From: PoT sp049331405
Lineage (GTDB): Bacteria; Planctomycetota; Planctomycetia; Isosphaerales; Isosphaeraceae
Direction of reading: 5' to 3'
DNA length: 64,000 nt
NCBI RefSeq assembly: GCF_049331405.1
Contig: NZ_CP186274.1
Span: forward strand, 9,739,636 to 9,803,635
Positions 55,001-63,649 of the stretch are shown piece by piece (position 1 is the first letter of the stretch; each line of letters starts with the position of its first letter). The notes under the pieces were generated by a model. It made no database searches. It was not told where the DNA came from and saw nothing but the letters and a program-made list of their open reading frames with translations. Made by a program: the position numbers and the translations under genes.

Positions 55001-55263
55001 CCGTCCCGCATGGCCTGCGCCGAGTCGAGCCGGAGGCCCGCCTTCAGGCTCTTGGCCTCGGAGGAGTGGCAGGAGAAGCAGTTCTTCACCAGGACCGGCC
55101 GGATCTTCGACTCGAAGAACTCGACCCCTTCGGGGGATGGTCCCGCGGCCATCGCGTTCGTCAGGCCGAGTGCGAGCGCGGGGACGATGCCGAGCCGGAG
55201 GGCGATTCGCTTTGCAATCGAGGCGAAGGGGGCCTCGGTATCTCTCAAGAGCCGGAGGGTCAT
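52063..55263 (-). CDS. PSCyt1-DUF1549-DUF1553 haem-site surface protein
   Basis: A 1,066-residue exported protein. Signal peptide at about 1-40, cytochrome-like C62-F-S-C-H66 (PSCyt1), DUF1549 at about 165-375 with a second site C370-A-R-C-H374 followed by DHKFDP, a central beta domain of the NPCBM type (about 560-640; VVEIDLDITGANRLFLVVSDGGDG), and DUF1553 at about 805-1050 (NPLTARVIVNRIWQHHFGRGIV). These proteins are typical of planctomycetes; redox activity and polysaccharide-related roles are suggested in the literature but unproven. AGGACC lies upstream of the ATG at 55263; a longer in-frame start is not supported. It is paired with the DUF1501 gene downstream. Confidence 0.92.
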   Translation of the reverse strand: MTLRLLRDTEAPFASIAKRIALRLGIVPALALGLTNAMAAGPSPEGVEFFESKIRPVLVKNCFSCHSSEAKSLKAGLRLDSAQAMRDGGEGGPAVVPGNVDESLLISALKYESSQMPPSGKLPEATIADFAKWVEMGAPDPRTAASAPAASESKKLDMAAARQFWSFRPPAPSSPKPVSDEAWARGPIDRHILAALDEKGLKPVRPAGKRELIRRATFDLTGLPPTPEEVDAFLADEAPDAFDRVVDRLLASPHYGERWGRYWLDVARYAEDQAHTFGVKPNSSGFRYRDWVVRALNDDLPYDRFVKLQIAGDQLPEGKNPPYDGRVALGFFGLGAQYYKNTDAAKATADELDDRVDTLTRGFLGLTVACARCHDHKFDPIPTQDYYSLAGIFSSSMLTNTPLVSDEEVKRHEHQEEQLKAAEAKLKGYRDQERVKFVASGVDRLDAYLIAARSCSSSGKKEPGNSVAEVAKREGLEPSILRRWVKLLDSGNESTQRLAGLASWQAFHAIGKDGSAESVAEAARGVRDEVRRSASRRVVTKADPVVEIDLDITGANRLFLVVSDGGDGQSCDWADWIEPKLVGPEGEKKLTELRWRSATSGSGSVLVGKNAGGDPLKVAGQLVADGIGTHAPSLIVFDLPDGYTRFRTKAGLDEGGTGQASDNGSATVQFLATTRKPETIEGALAFDGAVDMTKGDWLRFLFAEKGIFYIGDDDLAKRLDKDALGQIERLKAGVAEAKEGVSPPYPIAHSLVDATAADMHVFVRGNPAQPGDLAPRRFLRVLAGDEPPRFDKGSGRLDLAEAIASPDNPLTARVIVNRIWQHHFGRGIVGTSSNFGILGEKPTHPALLDYLADRLVASGWSLKAIHREIMRSATYQLSTDLDPQNFQVDADNRYLWRANRRRLDVEAWRDAFLAVSGRLDPTVGGPSLDLADTGNRRRTLYAKISRHNLDSLLRLFDFPDPNITSDKRSQTTIPQQQLFVLNSPFVVDQARALVDRVRNDAGPKADEAARINRAYLLLYGRPADEDETTMGVAYLGGEDDPATKRLSRWERYAQVLLSSNEFLYLD

Positions 55264-55718
55264 CCCGTTGGTCCTGTCCTTCGAGGAATGGCGGGCACAG
55301 GCAGGGAGCGGGGGGATTCTCTTGAGATCGTGATCGAGAGAGGCGATCCGACCTGTCGTTGCAACCAAATTTCAACAAATCCGGGAAGCCATGGCAACTC
55401 TATTCTTGGCCCTATCAAGCCATAAGTGGGCCGCGGAAACTCCCTCGGCGTCGATCGCGAAGCCTCCGTCACCCCGGACGATGCCGAGCGGGAGAGGCCG
55501 GGCCCCGGTATACCGGCAACCATGATGCGCCGACGCATCCCGATAACCCAATGCCACAAAGCTTCCGGCCTACGCCCTCCCTACCGGCCTTCATCGCCAT
55601 CCCACTCGAGGCGGGACACCCGGTGAATCCCTGATGGCATCCACACACGGGCCGCAATAAGCGACGGCTCCCGCGGACAATTCCATCTATTAGACAATGC
55701 TCATTTCACCCAAGAGCA

Positions 55719-55735
55719 TACTACACGATGTAGTA
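55719..55735. promoter_or_regulatory. Perfect 17-base palindrome, operator-like
   Basis: TACTACA-CGA-TGTAGTA, arms of seven with a three-base centre. The TACA/TGTA core resembles penicillinase-repressor (BlaI/MecI/CopY) operators, although those usually have a shorter centre. No such regulator gene is nearby. Confidence 0.55.
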
Positions 55736-55832
55736 AATCGGCGTCGTCTCGCGTCACGTCCGGCCAGCTTCAACTCCACTAATGTCACAGTCGGAATCAT
55801 CGCGCGGGGAGCCCACTAGGCATCCCGATCTA

Positions 55833-55849
55833 TACTACAAAACGTAGAA
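55833..55849. promoter_or_regulatory. Second operator-like palindrome, same architecture
   Basis: TACTACA-AAA-CGTAGAA shares the left arm and three-base centre of the 55719-55735 site, with two mismatches in the right arm. The centres are 114 bases apart. Confidence 0.45.
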
Positions 55850-56314
55850 GATCATAGTTAATACCGAAGAATTTAGGATCACTTTCATTTCTAAGTTTAT
55901 TATGGACATTTGCGCCAGGACTCCCTAATATCAAACCTCAGCTTGTGGAACTAGAGAATCCCAAGGCTGGAACGAGAATTGCTCAACTCCACAACTCGTC
56001 CGTCCTCTCCAACGGAAGTTTGAAGAACAACGCGAAAACGCAGCATTCCTGGCGCGACCATCCGAGAAGTCGCCCGCACCGTGTGCATCGCGTGCTTAGA
56101 AGCGCCCCACGAAGTCAACGATGACGCGGCCTCCTAAGATTTTCACTTGTCACGCCTCGAACTTGGACTGATCGATAACCCGGCCGGCCCTCTCAAGCGC
56201 GAAGACTCCGCATCGCACCACGTGCATGCATGTTTTCACGTTTTCAGGTCTCGTAAGACCGTTACGTGCTCCGTTCCCGATTCACGCCCGTTGTTCCCAG
56301 GATGAGGAGATTCG

Positions 56315-56521
56315 ATGTTCGCTCGTTTGCAACCCCGGCTGTGGACCCTGGCCTTGCTCGTGCCCGTGCTGACCGCGGGCTGTGAGTCTTCATCGAGCTC
56401 TTCCAGTGGAGACGATGTGGCGGTCGCGATCGGGAATGGGCCGTCGGCCGAGGCCAAGGCCAAGGCCAAGCCGCCCGCCGGCAAGAAGGGGGGCGGTGCC
56501 CCGATCCTGCCGGGCCGTTGA
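56315..56521 (+). CDS. Small lipoprotein
   Basis: A 68-residue predicted lipoprotein. The signal peptide (1-21) ends in the lipobox L-T-A-G-C22, so the mature protein starts with a lipidated Cys. The mature part is Ser-rich, then Lys/Ala/Pro-rich (AKAKAKPPAGKKGGG) and looks unstructured. GAGGAG precedes the ATG. Short lipoproteins of this kind often sit just before DUF1559 genes in planctomycetes, as here (next gene 187 bases on). No function is known. Confidence 0.75.
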   Translation: MFARLQPRLWTLALLVPVLTAGCESSSSSSSGDDVAVAIGNGPSAEAKAKAKPPAGKKGGGAPILPGR

Positions 56522-56708
56522 GCCGGGGGATGGCCTTCCAGCCTTCGCGATCCCAGGCCTCTCGGCCCGTCGAAGCATCCCCGGCGGGGCCCGCGAGCTC
56601 TCCGGGAGATGCCGCCCCTGACCCGGCATCCGCTCATGTCATGAGCTGAAAATCCGAGTCAGTCCCTACGTCTTCATCCTTTATTCCCCTTCGACAGGAG
56701 CCTGACCC

Positions 56709-57755
56709 ATGCGATCTCGGTCAACTCGCGGTTTCACCCTCATCGAACTGCTCGTGGTCATCGCCATCATCGCCGTCTTGATCGCGTTGCTCCTCCCCGC
56801 CGTGCAGTCGGCGCGCGAGGCCGCCCGCCGGGCCCAGTGCACCAACAACCTGAAGCAATTCGGGCTGGCCATGCACAATTATGAAAGCGCTTACGGGACG
56901 TTCGTCCCCAGCGTGATGTACCCCTCGCCGCTGGACAACTGGGGCTGGGGGCCGAGCGGGCACCTGAGCCTGCTCCAGTTCATCGAGCAGGGCGTGCTGT
57001 TCAACGCCTACAACGTGGGCGCGGTGGCGTGCAACTCGGGCGGTTGCAACCTCTACGCCATGAACACCACGGTGTTCAACACCCAGGTCGGCACCTTCCT
57101 CTGCCCGTCGGACGCCCCCGAGCGGACCACGACCCTGTGCAGCTACGTGGGCAACGTCGGCGGCCCCCACCAGTTGCTCCCGTTCAGCGGGACTTACACC
57201 CCGACCCCGAACACCGACTACCCCGGCTCGGTGGTCATGAAGATCGCCTCCATCACGGACGGGACCAGCAACACGGCGCTCTTCAGCGAAGTGCTGACCG
57301 GCGTCAACAACGCGGCCGCCGTCACCGCCGGCTCGGGCGTCCGGTCGAAGCGGGTCCACTTCAACGCCTCGGGGATGTCGAACTTCGCCGCCACGGCCAC
57401 CGCGGTGATCGCCGAGATCGCGGCCTGCCAGAGCGTGCCCGTCACGACCGAAGGCTGGGGCGGCGCCCGGGGAGACTGGTTCCTCTCCTTCCCCTGGTAC
57501 ATCAACTATGCCGTCTACAACCACATGGGCACGCCGAACACCCGCACCTGCGTGACCTCGTCCATCTGGTCGGGCAACACCTGGGGCGTCGACTACTACG
57601 GCTCGGCCCCGCCCAGCAGCAACCACCCCGGCGGCGTCAACATGACGATGGCCGACGGCTCCGTCCGATTCATCAAGGACTCGGTCAACCGCACCGCCTG
57701 GTGGGCGATCGGCACCCGCAACGGCGGCGAAGTGCTCAGCTCCGACCAGTATTGA
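56709..57755 (+). CDS. DUF1559 protein with prepilin-like N-terminus
   Basis: A 348-residue protein. The N-terminus RGFTLIELLVVIAIIAVLIALLLPAVQ is a type IV prepilin/pseudopilin signal with G8-F9-T-L-I-E13; a prepilin peptidase would cut after the Gly. The rest is the DUF1559 domain, with NNLKQFGLAMHNYES, ITDGTSNTALFSE and the C-terminal NHPGGVNMTMADGSVRF. Planctomycetes carry dozens of these; they are thought to be surface or pseudopilus proteins, with specific roles unknown. AGGAG lies upstream of the ATG. It follows the small lipoprotein gene on the same strand, and a hairpin at 57761-57797 follows. Confidence 0.92.
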   Translation: MRSRSTRGFTLIELLVVIAIIAVLIALLLPAVQSAREAARRAQCTNNLKQFGLAMHNYESAYGTFVPSVMYPSPLDNWGWGPSGHLSLLQFIEQGVLFNAYNVGAVACNSGGCNLYAMNTTVFNTQVGTFLCPSDAPERTTTLCSYVGNVGGPHQLLPFSGTYTPTPNTDYPGSVVMKIASITDGTSNTALFSEVLTGVNNAAAVTAGSGVRSKRVHFNASGMSNFAATATAVIAEIAACQSVPVTTEGWGGARGDWFLSFPWYINYAVYNHMGTPNTRTCVTSSIWSGNTWGVDYYGSAPPSSNHPGGVNMTMADGSVRFIKDSVNRTAWWAIGTRNGGEVLSSDQY

Positions 57756-58120
57756 TCCCGGCAGGCTGGCCGACGCACGCGGACGTCAGCCTGCTTTAAC
57801 CTCGCATCCCGAGACTCTGCCCGAGGTGCCACTCCGGCCCCTCGGGTATGCTCGTTCCATGGACGATTGCAAACGACCCGCCTCATCTCCCCCCTTCTTG
57901 CGCAATACGACCCGCCCGATCCTCGCAGCCTCGCCCACCCGAACACTCGCCGCCATCGGAGCGGTCATTTCGAGACTTGATTTCTACAATTAGCGTAGCC
58001 TGTCCGCGACCTCTTGTCGCCGGCCGGGGGATTGGCCTTCTCGTGCAAGATCGCGGCGATGGCATTATGGCCATTGAGCGCGATGATATTAGCCGCGTAC
58101 GGGAGGGAGTCTGACGTCAA
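57756..58120. other. Convergent intergenic region
   Basis: These 365 bases between the DUF1559 stop and the Gfo/Idh stop hold a hairpin near the start and otherwise nothing recognisable. Confidence 0.5.
57761..57797 (+). terminator. Hairpin terminator after the DUF1559 gene
   Basis: GCAGGCTG (57761-57768) pairs perfectly with CAGCCTGC (57787-57794), followed by TTT. It begins five bases after the stop codon. The T-tract is short. Confidence 0.5.
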
Positions 58121-59437
58121 TCAGCCATCGAGCGTCCACGGCGCTCGCATGGGACGGGAGAGCAACGCGTCGGCGGCGTCGTTGGCCACGAATCGCTCGG
58201 CGGAGGGGTCCCATTGGAGTGATTCGCCTGTGCGTATGGCGATGTTGCCGAGGTGGCTGACGCTGGCCGATCGATGGCCGATCGTGGCGTCGCAGACGGG
58301 CTTATCCCGGGTCTTCACGCAGTCGAGGAAGTTTCGGATGTGATCGTCGGAGGTGTGGAGGCGGGTCGCATCGGCGGGGAGCGGCTCAGCGAGGAGCCGG
58401 GGGTCGCTCGCCTCGATCTTGGCGCGGTCCACGAAGATCCAGCCGGCGTCGCCCGTGAAGAGGATCCCGTTCTTACCCTTGGCAGAACAGATCAACTCAA
58501 CGCCGCTCGCATAGGTGTAGGTGACCTTGAAGTCGGAAGGCCAGTAGTAGGCGTTCGGGTCGGTGCCGACCGGGGAATGCTCGGCCGAGATGTGGACGGG
58601 GCCTGATTCGTCGGTCCCCATCGCCCACTGCGCGATGTCGTTGTGGTGCACGCCCCAATCCGTGAGCTTCCCGCCTGAGTATTCGTACCACCAGCGGAAG
58701 TCGTATCGGCACCGTTTGTCGATGTAGGGGACGACCGGCGCCTGCCCCAGCCAGAGGTCCCAATCGAGGCCGCTCGGGACCGCCGAAGTCTGGAGCCGCT
58801 TGTGCGCAGGATTCGATCCGACGCGCGTCTCGATCCGACTCAGGCGGCCAATCCTGCCGTTCCTCACCAACTCGCACGCCAGGTGGAATCGAGGGTCGGA
58901 TCGCTGATGGGTCCCAACCTGGACGATCCTGCTCGTCGAACCGGCGACCCTGCTGAACACCTTGCCTTCGTCGATCGTCAGCGTCAGGGGCTTCTCGCAG
59001 TAGACGTCCTTCCCCGCCCGCATCGCGGCGACGCCGATCAGGGTATGCCAGTGGTCGGGCGTGGCGATCGTCACCGCGTCGATGTCCCGGCGCTGGAGCA
59101 GGTCGCGGAAGTCGTTGTAGCCGGCGACCCCATCGAGCTGGGATTTCTCGATCGCCGTTTTGAGGCACTCGGCGTCCACGTCGCAGGCTGCGAGCAGCTC
59201 GACGTCGGGGCGTTTCTGGACGGCCTCCGTCATGAGCCGATAACCCTGGCCTCCGACGCCGATCGCCCCCAGCGCGAGCCGATCGCTCGGGGCCACCCGC
59301 TTCCGCACGCGAGCCCGCCTGGCGCGAGACTGGTTCACAACCTCGCGGGCATACCAGAGGGGAAGGCCGGCTCCGAGCGTCAACGACCCCAGCGCCGCCC
59401 CGATGAACCCGCGGCGAGACAGCTTCCCATTCGGCAT
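58121..59437 (-). CDS. Tat-exported Gfo/Idh/MocA family oxidoreductase
   Basis: A 438-residue oxidoreductase. The N-terminus S-R-R-G-F-I-G (7-13) is a twin-arginine signal. The Rossmann motif GVGGQGYRL follows; IATPDHWHT and CEKPLT are the family fingerprint, and the catalytic region includes GGKLTDWGVHHNDIAQWA (Asp and His). Members act on sugars or inositols using tightly bound NAD(P). Export through Tat, folded with cofactor, is common in planctomycetes. GGGAGG seven bases before the ATG at 59437 supports the start. It appears monocistronic; the gene upstream, for the kelch-like protein, ends 184 bases away. Confidence 0.92.
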   Translation of the reverse strand: MPNGKLSRRGFIGAALGSLTLGAGLPLWYAREVVNQSRARRARVRKRVAPSDRLALGAIGVGGQGYRLMTEAVQKRPDVELLAACDVDAECLKTAIEKSQLDGVAGYNDFRDLLQRRDIDAVTIATPDHWHTLIGVAAMRAGKDVYCEKPLTLTIDEGKVFSRVAGSTSRIVQVGTHQRSDPRFHLACELVRNGRIGRLSRIETRVGSNPAHKRLQTSAVPSGLDWDLWLGQAPVVPYIDKRCRYDFRWWYEYSGGKLTDWGVHHNDIAQWAMGTDESGPVHISAEHSPVGTDPNAYYWPSDFKVTYTYASGVELICSAKGKNGILFTGDAGWIFVDRAKIEASDPRLLAEPLPADATRLHTSDDHIRNFLDCVKTRDKPVCDATIGHRSASVSHLGNIAIRTGESLQWDPSAERFVANDAADALLSRPMRAPWTLDG

Positions 59438-59621
59438 CGTCGACCCTCCCCGAACGAGTCCCGGTCAAGACGCGGGATGATAGCATCCCCGCCGACCGGC
59501 ACAAGCCGGACTTCCGGCGCGGGGCCAGGCCCCGCGCCCCGTGGTCGACTGCGCCCGACCTTGCCCGATAACATGCCCTCGCGGGACGAGATCCGATGCC
59601 TTCCGGCGGGACCCTGCGATC

Positions 59622-60836
59622 TCAAGGGTAGGACTCGAGGAGACACTTGCGCTTCGTGGACGCCTCGATATTCGCGAGGACTTCCTCGATGAGCCGGCGG
59701 GCGGCCTCCTCTCCCATGTCCCCTTCGATGACGACCTCGATGGTGCTCCCCTTGACCTGGAAGCAGACGGGAACGCCCTCGACCAGGATCCTCGCCTCGT
59801 TCCAGTCGGGCTCGGAGGCCAATTCGTAGGCGACATTTCGCGGGAAGATCTCCTCATAGGAGACGTACGAGAAGGTATCAAAGGGGTCGCTGAGGGCCTC
59901 GGGCAGGAATTCCTGGGTCTCGAGAAAATCCTGGGACGGGTCGAAGAGCTCTCCGAAGTCGGGCGCGGTGCCGATCACGAAGAGCCTCTCCTCCTCGTCG
60001 CGGATCGAGTAGTGCCGCCAGTTGCGGCTCGTGAGTTGTTCCCAGGCCCCCGAGCGGGTGTTGAGCGAGTAATCCTCATAGTTGGGCCGGATCCGCTCGT
60101 CGCCGCCGACCTCCTCAAGGACCTCGCCGCCCCGGATGGTGATGACGCCGTCCGCGTCGACCTCGGCCTCGTGGTTGGCGATCCAGCCCGGCCCTTCGCC
60201 GGAGGTCGTCACCGGCTTCATCCGATACGTCGAAAGATCGAGCTCGAAGACCTGGGTCGTTCCCAGGCGGCGTTCGCCGAAGTACCCAACGTTGCCGATG
60301 ATCCAGAGCCGGTCGCCGACGAGCGTCGCGGTGTGGAAGTCCGTCGGGGGGAAGAGATCCCTCGGATATCCATAGATCTCGATGTCGCCGGTCGGGCTGA
60401 TGACGATGACGTCGTTGTAGATGGAGAAGTCGGGGTCGTAGTAGTCCTCGTGCTCGCCGCCGACGCAGACCACCCGCCCATCCGGCAGGAGCGTCCGGGT
60501 CGCCCCCATGCGTTGGAATGTCCAGATGGGGTCTCCCCCCTCGGGAGGAGGCAGTTCGAACCGGGTGCGGACCTCGACGGGCGAGTAGCCGATCGGGATT
60601 TCGTCCTCGTCCTCGTCCTCGACCTCGTCGTCAGCCTCGTCGGGCTCGACCGCGGAGCCGGGGCCGAGGTCGCCGCGGATGATCCACTCCCAGAACGCGA
60701 GTCGCATCCGCTCCGGATTCGAAGTGCCGAACCGAGGCTGCCTCTGGCTCTCGACCAGTTCCTTGTCGATCTCGGCGGGGTTGCCGGCCATGGGCGAGGC
60801 GGCCAGCAGCCGCCTCAGGTGTCGACTCATATCCAT
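59622..60836 (-). CDS. Kelch-like beta-propeller protein with an acidic segment
   Basis: A 404-residue protein. Kelch-type strands are seen as RVVCVGGEHEDYYDPDFSIYND, DRLWIIGNVGYFG, TTQVFELDLSTYRM and RLFVIGTAPDF. Before them is a strongly acidic run (about 64-80, DEADDEVEDEDEDE). The N-terminus (LLAASPMAGNPAEIDKEL) is polar, with no signal peptide, so it is probably cytoplasmic. The C-terminal 90 residues form a separate alpha/beta unit (EVVIEGDMGEEAARRLIEEVL). Propellers of this kind mediate protein binding. ATGs at 60836 and 60830 are both possible; neither has a good ribosome binding site. The family assignment is tentative. Confidence 0.6.
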   Translation of the reverse strand: MDMSRHLRRLLAASPMAGNPAEIDKELVESQRQPRFGTSNPERMRLAFWEWIIRGDLGPGSAVEPDEADDEVEDEDEDEIPIGYSPVEVRTRFELPPPEGGDPIWTFQRMGATRTLLPDGRVVCVGGEHEDYYDPDFSIYNDVIVISPTGDIEIYGYPRDLFPPTDFHTATLVGDRLWIIGNVGYFGERRLGTTQVFELDLSTYRMKPVTTSGEGPGWIANHEAEVDADGVITIRGGEVLEEVGGDERIRPNYEDYSLNTRSGAWEQLTSRNWRHYSIRDEEERLFVIGTAPDFGELFDPSQDFLETQEFLPEALSDPFDTFSYVSYEEIFPRNVAYELASEPDWNEARILVEGVPVCFQVKGSTIEVVIEGDMGEEAARRLIEEVLANIEASTKRKCLLESYP

Positions 60837-61264
60837 AATCTGGGATCTTCGTGTTTGGGGATTTCGCGTCAATTGCAGGGAGAACGGCCGCTCTGAGGAT
60901 ACCTCGCTGGGGTCCCGGTTGCCTCACCCATCCCGGCTTTCTCGGGTCCGTCCTATCGGGACCGCTGGCGCCTTCGCGAGAACAACCAAGGCTTGCCCAA
61001 TCGCGGAGGGTGCGGTATCAATCCTCCAAGGCATCTGCGAATCTCCCGTCGATCGACGAGTCCGGAATTGCGAGGGGACGACATCCCCCTCGAAAACGCT
61101 TCTTAAATACAACCATCCACTTAAACGATTCCTCGTCGACGGCGATCCGCCTCGGGATCCGCGACGTATCCCCAATCCCCAAGGGCGGGTATGATTGAGG
61201 CAACGCGATCCAAACCACCGATCATCCCGATTGGGAACCCCGAACTGACATCGGAGCAGACCTG
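60837..61264. other. Divergent intergenic region
   Basis: These 428 bases separate the kelch-like gene from the second DUF1592 gene. The stretch 61090-61130 is AT-rich and could hold a promoter; no strong pair or palindrome was found. Confidence 0.5.
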
Positions 61265-63649
61265 ATGTCTCGTTGGAGAACGCGGGCCGTTGGCGGCCTC
61301 CTGGCGGTCGTGCTGCTCGTCGGCGGCATGGCGGACGCCAAGGCCGCCGACCTTCGGCCGGAGTCGCCGTCGGAGCCAGGCAAGGGGCGCGAGGCCATCG
61401 GCCGCTTCGTCGAGTTGCACTGCGTCGCCTGCCACAATCAGGACGACAAGTCGGGCGGCCTGGCGCTGGATACCTTGCTGGGGGACGACCTCGGCTTCCA
61501 CATCGACGCATGGGAGAAGGTCGTCCGCCGGGTCAACGCCCGCCAGATGCCCCCGGAGGGGGAAGTGCGGCCGTCGGCCAGGAGCTACGACTCGTTCCTC
61601 ACCCAACTCACGGACGAGCTCGACCGCAAGGCCGCCGAGAAGCCGGATCCGGGTCGGACCCTGGCCCTCCGCCGGCTCACCCGCACCGAGTATCAGAACG
61701 CGATCCGAGACCTCCTCGCCCTCGAGATCGACGCCGCGAGCCTGCTGCCGAACGACGAATCGAGCCGGGGCTTCGACAACGTGACGGTGGGCGACCTCTC
61801 GCCGACGCTCCTGGACCGCTACGTCACCGCCGCGCAGAAGATTAGCCGGCTGGCCATCGGCAGCCCCGGCCGAACGCCCGGGGGCGAGACCTTCCGCGTC
61901 CGCGCCGACCTCACGCAGGAAGAGCACGTCGAGGGGCTCCCGCTCGGCACCCGGGGAGGGCTCCTGATCCCGTACACGTTCCCGCAGGACGGCGAGTACG
62001 AGGTCCAGATCCGCCTGACACGCGACCGCAACGAGCACGTCGAAGGACTCCGCGAGACACACGAGATCGAGATCCTGCTGGACCGCGAGCGGGCCGCGAC
62101 GTTCAAGGTTAATCCCGCCAGGGCGGAGGGGGACCACCAGAACGCCGACGCCCATCTCAAAGCCCGAATCCCGATCAAGGGGGGTCTGCACAAGCTCGGC
62201 GTGACGTTCGTGAAGAACCCGTCGTCGCTGCTGGAGACCAAGCGTCAGCCCTACCAGGCCCGCTACAACGCCCACCGGCACCCTCGTCTGACGCCGGCCG
62301 TCTATCAGGTCACGATCACCGGCCCCTTCGACGCGACCAAGGGGCACAGCGACACCCCGAGCCGTCGCCGGGTCTTCACCTCCGAACCGAAGGGGTCGGA
62401 CGACGAAGAGGCCTCGGCCGTCCGGATCCTCTCGACCCTGATGCGGCGGGCCTACCGACGCCCCATCATCGACGCCGATCTGAAGAAGCCGATGCAGCTC
62501 TACCGCGAGGCGAGGGCCGACGGCGACTTCGACGCCGGGATCGAGATGGCCCTGAGCGCCGTGCTGGTGAACCCGCAATTCCTCTTCCGGATCGAGACGG
62601 ATCCGCCGGGCGTCACGCCGGGTTCGGCGTATCGGATCACCGACCTCCAGCTCGCCTCCCGCCTCTCTTTCTTCCTCTGGAGCAGCATCCCCGACGACGA
62701 GTTGCTCGACCTCGCCGAACGCAACGAACTGGGCAAGCCCGACGTTTTGAAGGTGCAGGTCCTGCGGATGCTGGCCGACCCCCGGGCCCAGAACCTCGTG
62801 AGCAACTTCGCCGGGCAATGGCTGCACCTCCGCAACCTCGACACGATCACGCCCGACCTGCGACTCTTCCCCGACTTCGACGACAACCTGCGCCAGGCCT
62901 TCCGCAAGGAGACCGAACTGCAATTCCAGGAGGTCATGCGGGGGGATCGGAGCGTCCTCGAGCTGCTCAAATCAAGCCACACGTACCTGAACGAGCGGCT
63001 GGCCAAGCACTACGGCATCCCGCACATCTACGGCAGCCACTTCCGCCGCGTCGAGTTGGATGGCTCGAGCCTCCGAGGGGGGCTGCTCCGGCAGGGGAGC
63101 GTGCTGACGGTGACCTCCTACGCCACACGCACGTCCCCCGTCATCCGGGGCAAGTGGATCCTCGACAATATCCTCGGCACGCCCCCGCCGCCTCCCCCGG
63201 CCGACGTCCCCGCGCTCAAGGACAACTCTGTCTCGTCGAGCCTCTCCGTCCGCGAGCGTCTGGCCGCGCACCGGGCCAACATCGCCTGCGCGGGATGCCA
63301 CAAGCTGATGGATCCCCCCGGCTTCGCGCTCGAGAACTTCGACGCCGTGGGGCGCTGGCGGGGCGTCGAGGAGGCGAAGCCGATCGACTCCAGCGGAGGC
63401 CTGCCCGACGGCAGCAAGTTCGCCGGGGTCGCCGGGCTCGAAGAGGCGCTCCTGCATCGCCCCGAACTGTTCGTCGGGACCCTGACCGAGAAGCTCCTGA
63501 CGTTCGCGATGGGCAGGGGGGTCGAGCCGTTCGACGCCCCGGCCGTACGGAAGATCGTCCGCGACGCTCGCTCGCATGATTATCATTTCTCGACGCTGAT
63601 CGTGGGAATCGCGACCAGCACGCCGTTCCAGATGAGGAAATCCGAATGA
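61265..63649 (+). CDS. DUF1592/DUF1587/DUF1588/DUF1585 haem-site protein
   Basis: A 794-residue exported protein with a signal peptide (1-28, ending AKAA). C53-V-A-C-H57 is the PSCyt site. DUF1587 is at about 130-195 (LRRLTRTEYQNAIRDLLALE), DUF1595 near 380-440 (RRAYRRPIIDADL), DUF1592 near 455-580 (LASRLSFFLWSSIPDDELLDLA), DUF1588 near 600-670 (RTSPVIRGKWILDNILG), and DUF1585 from 675 with C675-A-G-C-H679. This is the usual size of the family; the 1,394-residue paralogue at 8.1-12.2 kb is an expanded version. GGAG lies upstream of the ATG. Its TGA overlaps the ATG of the following DUF1552 gene (ATGA). Confidence 0.92.
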   Translation: MSRWRTRAVGGLLAVVLLVGGMADAKAADLRPESPSEPGKGREAIGRFVELHCVACHNQDDKSGGLALDTLLGDDLGFHIDAWEKVVRRVNARQMPPEGEVRPSARSYDSFLTQLTDELDRKAAEKPDPGRTLALRRLTRTEYQNAIRDLLALEIDAASLLPNDESSRGFDNVTVGDLSPTLLDRYVTAAQKISRLAIGSPGRTPGGETFRVRADLTQEEHVEGLPLGTRGGLLIPYTFPQDGEYEVQIRLTRDRNEHVEGLRETHEIEILLDRERAATFKVNPARAEGDHQNADAHLKARIPIKGGLHKLGVTFVKNPSSLLETKRQPYQARYNAHRHPRLTPAVYQVTITGPFDATKGHSDTPSRRRVFTSEPKGSDDEEASAVRILSTLMRRAYRRPIIDADLKKPMQLYREARADGDFDAGIEMALSAVLVNPQFLFRIETDPPGVTPGSAYRITDLQLASRLSFFLWSSIPDDELLDLAERNELGKPDVLKVQVLRMLADPRAQNLVSNFAGQWLHLRNLDTITPDLRLFPDFDDNLRQAFRKETELQFQEVMRGDRSVLELLKSSHTYLNERLAKHYGIPHIYGSHFRRVELDGSSLRGGLLRQGSVLTVTSYATRTSPVIRGKWILDNILGTPPPPPPADVPALKDNSVSSSLSVRERLAAHRANIACAGCHKLMDPPGFALENFDAVGRWRGVEEAKPIDSSGGLPDGSKFAGVAGLEEALLHRPELFVGTLTEKLLTFAMGRGVEPFDAPAVRKIVRDARSHDYHFSTLIVGIATSTPFQMRKSE

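Larger units (their letters stand above)
55264..56314. other. Long non-coding region with two matching palindromes
   Basis: More than 1 kb without a convincing gene, AT-richer between about 55660 and 56100. It contains the two palindromes listed separately. No promoter could be assigned firmly, although TTAACT (55861-55856) and TAGTAT (55837-55832) on the minus strand flank the second palindrome with an 18-base spacer. GAGGAG before 56315 belongs to the next gene. Confidence 0.55.

Noticed and set aside
57979..57998. CTAC...GTAG inverted repeat resembling the palindromes at 55.7-55.8 kb
   Set aside because: The spacing between the arms is seven bases rather than five and the outer bases do not match.
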